Assembly (NCBI GenBank): GCA_030065915.1
Contig: JASJCQ010000009.1
Coordinates: 1-64,000, forward strand
DNA length: 64,000 nt
Origin: Woeseiaceae bacterium
GTDB taxonomy: Bacteria > Pseudomonadota > Gammaproteobacteria > Steroidobacterales > Woeseiaceae
Reading direction: 5' to 3'
Shown: positions 60,353 through 64,000 of the stretch, in pieces
Layout of the letters: every line of letters begins with the position of its first letter
Position numbering within the stretch: position 1 is the stretch's first letter
The notes under the pieces: generated by a model
What the model was told of the DNA's origin: nothing
Databases searched by the model: none
The model's input: only the letters and a program-made list of their open reading frames with translations
Translations under genes and position numbers: made by a program

Positions 60353-61399
60353 ATGTTCAATCCTGACGATCACTCTCACCGCCGATTCAATCCGCTGACG
60401 GGCGAGTGGGTGCTGGTATCGCCGCATCGGACAAAGCGGCCCTGGCAGGGGCAAGTGGAGAAACCGCCAGTCGATGAACGGCCCTCGTATGATCCCGACT
60501 GCTACCTGTGCCCGGGCAACGAGCGCGCCGGCGGTGTGAAGAATCCCGACTACACGAGCCCATTTGTCTTCCAGAACGATTTCAGTGCGCTCCTTCCCGA
60601 TGTACCACCGGGACAAGCCGGTGATCACGAACTGCTGCGGTCTGAAAGCGAGTCGGGTATTTGCCGCGTCATCTGCTTTTCTCCGCGGCACGACCTGACT
60701 TTGCCCGAGATGCCTGTCGAAGACTTGCGCCTCGTCGTCGACGTCTGGACGGAGCAGTACGCGGAGCTGGGTGCGATAAAAGACATCAACCATGTTCTGA
60801 TCTTTGAGAACAAGGGCGCGGTCATGGGTTGCAGCAATCCGCATCCGCACGGACAGATCTGGGCGCAGCGCCATGTACCCGGCGAGCCGGCGAAAGAGCT
60901 TTTCCACATGCAGCGCCACTTCGACAAGACCGGCAGAACGTTGCTCGGCGACTACCTGGGCGTAGAGCTTGAGCGCGAGGATCGAATCGTCTGCGAGAAC
61001 GAGCACTTTGCCGCGCTGGTGCCGTTCTGGGCGATCTGGCCATTCGAAACGATGATCCTGTGCAAGCGCCACGTAGTCAGTTTGCTAGAGATGACCGAGG
61101 CCGAGAGAGATGCGCTGGCCGATATCGTGAAACGTTTGACGACGAGGTACGACAATCTGTTTACCTGCAGCTTCCCGTACTCAGCCGGCATGCACCAGGC
61201 GCCAACGGACGGCGAGGTCTACGACGAATGCGACTGGCACATGCACTTCTACCCGCCATTGCTGCGTTCCGCGACCGTGAAGAAATTCATGGTGGGCTAC
61301 GAGATGCTTGGCGACCCGCAGCGCGATATCACTCCGGAGTCCAGCGCCGAGCGTCTGCGAAAACTTTCTGAAGTCCACTTCAAACAACAAGACGAATGA
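60353..61399 (+). CDS. galT: Galactose-1-phosphate uridylyltransferase
   Basis: 348 residues, the usual size. Zinc site CYLC at 50-53; active-site H164-P-H166-G-Q168 with the nucleophilic histidine that is uridylylated. It swaps UMP between UDP-glucose and galactose 1-phosphate in the Leloir pathway. Overlaps galK by four bases (ATGA). Confidence 0.95.
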   Translation: MFNPDDHSHRRFNPLTGEWVLVSPHRTKRPWQGQVEKPPVDERPSYDPDCYLCPGNERAGGVKNPDYTSPFVFQNDFSALLPDVPPGQAGDHELLRSESESGICRVICFSPRHDLTLPEMPVEDLRLVVDVWTEQYAELGAIKDINHVLIFENKGAVMGCSNPHPHGQIWAQRHVPGEPAKELFHMQRHFDKTGRTLLGDYLGVELEREDRIVCENEHFAALVPFWAIWPFETMILCKRHVVSLLEMTEAERDALADIVKRLTTRYDNLFTCSFPYSAGMHQAPTDGEVYDECDWHMHFYPPLLRSATVKKFMVGYEMLGDPQRDITPESSAERLRKLSEVHFKQQDE

Positions 61400-62577
61400 G
61401 TACGACCCACGAAGCGATGATCGAGTCGGTCATCGCAGGTTTTGAAAAGCACTTTGGCGGCACAGACGGCGTGACAGTCGTGATGGCGCCGGGTCGCGTC
61501 AACCTGATTGGTGACCACACCGATCACAATGACGGCTTTGTGCTCCCGATGACGATCGACCGGGGTATCTACGTCGCGATTCGACCGCGCACCGACGGCA
61601 TCGTACGGGTTGCGTCGATTCGCTACGACGAACTTGCGGAGTGCAAGCTCGGCGACTTCGAGACGCCGACGCCAGGCAGCTGGCAGAGCTACGTGCTCGG
61701 CATTGTTGAAGAGCTGCGCCTGCGTGGTCACCTACGGCAAGGATTCGACGCGGTCGTTGATGGCAACCTGAACCTTGGCGCCGGTCTGAGTTCATCGGCG
61801 GCGCTCGAGGTGGCGACTGCAGCATCACTGCGGGAGATGGCCGGCTTCGACATGAACGATGTCGACCTCGTCACGATGTGCCAGCACGTCGAGCACAAGT
61901 ACGCCCACGTACTGTGCGGCATCATGGACCAGTTTGCCTGCGGTGTCGGCAAGTCCGGCCATGCGCTCATGCTCGACTGTCGTTCTCTCGACTACGAGCA
62001 CGTGCCGATTGAGCTCGGAGATCATCGCATCGTCATCATCAGCAGCGAGGTCAGTCGGTCCCTGGCCTCGTCGGCCTATAACACGCGTCGAGCCGAGTGT
62101 CAGGAAGGTGTGGAGTATTTCTCGCGGTTCGACGCGTCAATCCGGGCGCTGCGCGATGTCAGCCGGGAACTGTTCGATGCCAACAGCGACAAACTCACGT
62201 CGGTCGTTCGTCGTCGCTGCCGACACGTGCTGACCGAAAACCAGCGCGTCCTGGATGCGACTGAGTTACTGAAGGCGGGCGACCTGCAACGATTTGGGGA
62301 TCTTATGAAGGCCTCACACCGATCGCTGCGCGACGACTTTGAAGTTAGCTGTCCTGAGGTTGACCTGTTGGTAAATATTGCGAATAGAACGGACGGTGTC
62401 CTTGGGTCACGTATGACGGGCGGCGGATTCGGCGGTTGCACGGTAACGCTCGCGCACAAAGACGCCGTTGCGATACTTGTTGATAGTCTGACCGAATACA
62501 CGAAGAATACCGGCCTGAATCCAGGCGTGTTTGTGCTCGATAGAAACCTCGAGGCAGGCCCTGTCGCGCATCGTTAG
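61396..62577 (+). CDS. galK: Galactokinase
   Basis: 393 residues of the GHMP kinase family: the galactose signature [20 protein letters not shown], the ATP loop [11 protein letters not shown], and the C-terminal GGGFGGCTV. It phosphorylates galactose at C1 using ATP, feeding galT. galE is not in the window. Confidence 0.96.
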   Translation: MSTTHEAMIESVIAGFEKHFGGTDGVTVVMAPGRVNLIGDHTDHNDGFVLPMTIDRGIYVAIRPRTDGIVRVASIRYDELAECKLGDFETPTPGSWQSYVLGIVEELRLRGHLRQGFDAVVDGNLNLGAGLSSSAALEVATAASLREMAGFDMNDVDLVTMCQHVEHKYAHVLCGIMDQFACGVGKSGHALMLDCRSLDYEHVPIELGDHRIVIISSEVSRSLASSAYNTRRAECQEGVEYFSRFDASIRALRDVSRELFDANSDKLTSVVRRRCRHVLTENQRVLDATELLKAGDLQRFGDLMKASHRSLRDDFEVSCPEVDLLVNIANRTDGVLGSRMTGGGFGGCTVTLAHKDAVAILVDSLTEYTKNTGLNPGVFVLDRNLEAGPVAHR

Positions 62578-62591
62578 ATTAAGGAGACTTC

Positions 62592-63227
62592 ATGAACATC
62601 TCAGATCTGCTGGAAAGCAGTCGCGTGGTGCCATTGATACAGGCAGACGATCCGGCCGTTGCCGTAGAGACGTCACATGCTCTGGCCGCCGGCGGCTTAA
62701 AAGTCGCCGAGGTCGTGTTTCGAACCGATCGTGCGCTCGACTGTCTCCGCGCGGTTGCTGGTGAAGTACCGGAGATGGTCGCGGGGGCGGGAACCGTACT
62801 GACCTCCAAGCAGGCCGAATCCGCGCTCGATAACGGCGCAAAGTTCATCGTGTCGCCAGGGCTCGACGACGCCGTGGTCGCTGTTGCCAAGGAACACAAC
62901 GTGCCGGTCTACCCGGGCACGATGACGCCCAGTGAAGTGCAGCACGCGTTCAATCTAGGTCTCGATACAGTGAAGTTTTTTCCTGCATCGATCGCCGGTG
63001 GAGTGCCGGCTCTCAAGGCACTGGCGAGCGTCTTTCGTTCGATGCAGTTCATGCCGACGGGCGGTGTAGGCCCGGGCAACCTGGCCGATTTCTTATCCGT
63101 TCCGGCCGTGCTCGCCTGCGGTGGAAGTTGGCTGACACCCGCAGATGCAGTGGCGGCTGGCAACTTCGACAAGGTCACTGAGTTGGCGGCCGAAGCGGTT
63201 TCAATCGCGCGCACTGCGCGAGGATAG
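62592..63227 (+). CDS. eda: KDPG/KHG (2-dehydro-3-deoxyphosphogluconate) aldolase
   Basis: 211 residues, a class I aldolase. Family motifs are seen: EVVFRTDRALDCL with catalytic Glu region, AGTVLTSKQAE, and the Schiff-base Lys in DTVKFFPAS, then MPTGGVGPGNLADFL. It splits 2-keto-3-deoxy-6-phosphogluconate into pyruvate and glyceraldehyde 3-phosphate; a galactonate version (dgoA) cannot be excluded given its place 14 bases after galK. AAGGAGA precedes the ATG. Confidence 0.88.
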   Translation: MNISDLLESSRVVPLIQADDPAVAVETSHALAAGGLKVAEVVFRTDRALDCLRAVAGEVPEMVAGAGTVLTSKQAESALDNGAKFIVSPGLDDAVVAVAKEHNVPVYPGTMTPSEVQHAFNLGLDTVKFFPASIAGGVPALKALASVFRSMQFMPTGGVGPGNLADFLSVPAVLACGGSWLTPADAVAAGNFDKVTELAAEAVSIARTARG

Positions 63228-63349
63228 CCGCCGGAACATTCGCTCGTTGGTGTGACGAGGTTATGCCAGCTGTCGCTCGGACATCGTGTTGGCAGCGGCG
63301 CCAGGCCCGGTCCGGCGCTTAGGCGGCAGAGAGTCTTCAGCCGAAACGG

Positions 63350-64000
63350 CTATGAGACCGTGATGCGATACCCGTTGTGCTTACGAATATTCAGCACACG
63401 GTTGTCATCGAAGATCAGGTACTGGCCCTTGATACCCGCCAGGCGACCCTCGATCTTCGGCAGTTTATCGAAACCCACGCTCTTCACTTTTTCAGGGTAG
63501 TGCTCGACGGGGTAGTTGATCGAGCAGACCGAATCGTCAGTGTCGATGTACTGACGCAGGTCGGCGTCAAGCGTGTCGACCAACGAGGCCTTCGTTTCGA
63601 CAAGGTCCGCGTCGATCACTTCATTCTTCAGCATCCGTTGCCAGTTGGTTCGGTCCGTAAGATGTTCCTTCATCGCAACTTCAACGAGGCCGGCCGTGTA
63701 GCGGTTCGGAACACGCGCAAAGACGATCGCGTCCGTTGCGCCCTGGTCGATCCAACGGGTCGGCATCTGTGACGCGCGCGTAATACCTACCTTTATCGCG
63801 GAGCTCCTCGCGAGATAGACGATCTGCTCTACGAGGCAGTACTTTTCGGCCCATTCCATGTCGCGGGCCTCGCCCTCGTGGGCGCGACAGAGCTCGGGTC
63901 GAATGATGCACTCGCTGGCCTCGGGCGAGTTGCGGAAGCACGGGTAACAGAACCCCTGGCCGAAGGATTTTTTCGTCTCCCGACCGCAGGCGATACAGTT
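63350..64000 (-). CDS. DUF2797 protein, N-terminal end beyond the window
   Basis: About 216 residues are visible and the frame is open through the window's last base, so the start lies outside; an internal Met at 63859 is not the start. The N-terminal part holds Cys pairs (CIACG, FCYPCF, then ECII and LCRAHEG) typical of a zinc ribbon, followed by EKYCLVEQIVYLARSSAIKVGITRASQMPTRWIDQGAT, a GIY-YIG-like segment seen in DUF2797. Function unknown. It converges with the aldolase gene. Confidence 0.82.
   Translation of the reverse strand, partial: NCIACGRETKKSFGQGFCYPCFRNSPEASECIIRPELCRAHEGEARDMEWAEKYCLVEQIVYLARSSAIKVGITRASQMPTRWIDQGATDAIVFARVPNRYTAGLVEVAMKEHLTDRTNWQRMLKNEVIDADLVETKASLVDTLDADLRQYIDTDDSVCSINYPVEHYPEKVKSVGFDKLPKIEGRLAGIKGQYLIFDDNRVLNIRKHNGYRITVS

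Overview
The window is GC-rich bacterial chromosome, densely coding on both strands, with no tRNA, rRNA, CRISPR, insertion sequence or prophage that I can see. Gene content (AcnB-type aconitase, IorAB-type molybdenum hydroxylase, PhoX phosphatase, a Zur-controlled DUF2796/DUF3299 metal cluster, M3 peptidase, many Tat and lipoprotein signals) suggests a free-living gammaproteobacterium. Placement below class is a guess; no phylogenetic marker was read.

Layout. 1-12 kb: a MATE efflux fragment, an AraC regulator, a TolB-like lipoprotein, a small membrane protein, a DltE-like SDR divergent from a Crp/Fnr regulator, a membrane diguanylate cyclase, then an HxlR regulator divergent from an SRPBCC / membrane protein / NTF2-like operon, and a secreted IgGFc-binding-like protein with a C-terminal dockerin. 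12.7-23.5 kb is metabolic: aconitase, IorAB-type oxidoreductase, glutathione transferase, a nucleotidyltransferase, and a thioesterase / PaaI / enoyl-CoA hydratase operon run by a divergent TetR regulator with two readable operators; then a peroxiredoxin-like gene.

23.6-38.7 kb is the metal region. It holds two separated versions of one module (LolD/MacB-type ATPase, FtsX-like permease, DUF3299-type periplasmic protein). Copy 1 is headed by a His-rich ZrgA/DUF2796 protein. Copy 2 is headed by a MerC-like membrane protein, has a permease with a long His/Asp-rich insertion, and ends with a Fur-family regulator that looks like Zur. A good Zur box precedes copy 2 and a weaker one precedes copy 1. 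Between them lie a BNR/sortilin-like secreted protein, a HupE/UreJ membrane protein, an M3 oligopeptidase and a secreted NTF2-like protein.

38.8-55.2 kb: PhoX-like and HAD acid phosphatases, then a 13-kb envelope/signalling locus. It contains a giant lipoprotein of tandem 81-residue beta-sandwich repeats ending in an OmpA domain, a 431-residue protein with two signal-peptide-like segments, an ECF sigma factor overlapping a Ser/Thr kinase with TPRs, two DUF3592 proteins on opposite arms, a secreted protein with four near-identical repeats, and a lipoprotein. This and the duplicated zinc module are the best candidates for undescribed biology.

55.3-64 kb: a LysR regulator divergent from VOC and PNPOx-FNR oxidoreductase genes, small unknowns, a multi-pass membrane protein, galT-galK-aldolase for galactose use, and a DUF2797 gene running off the end.
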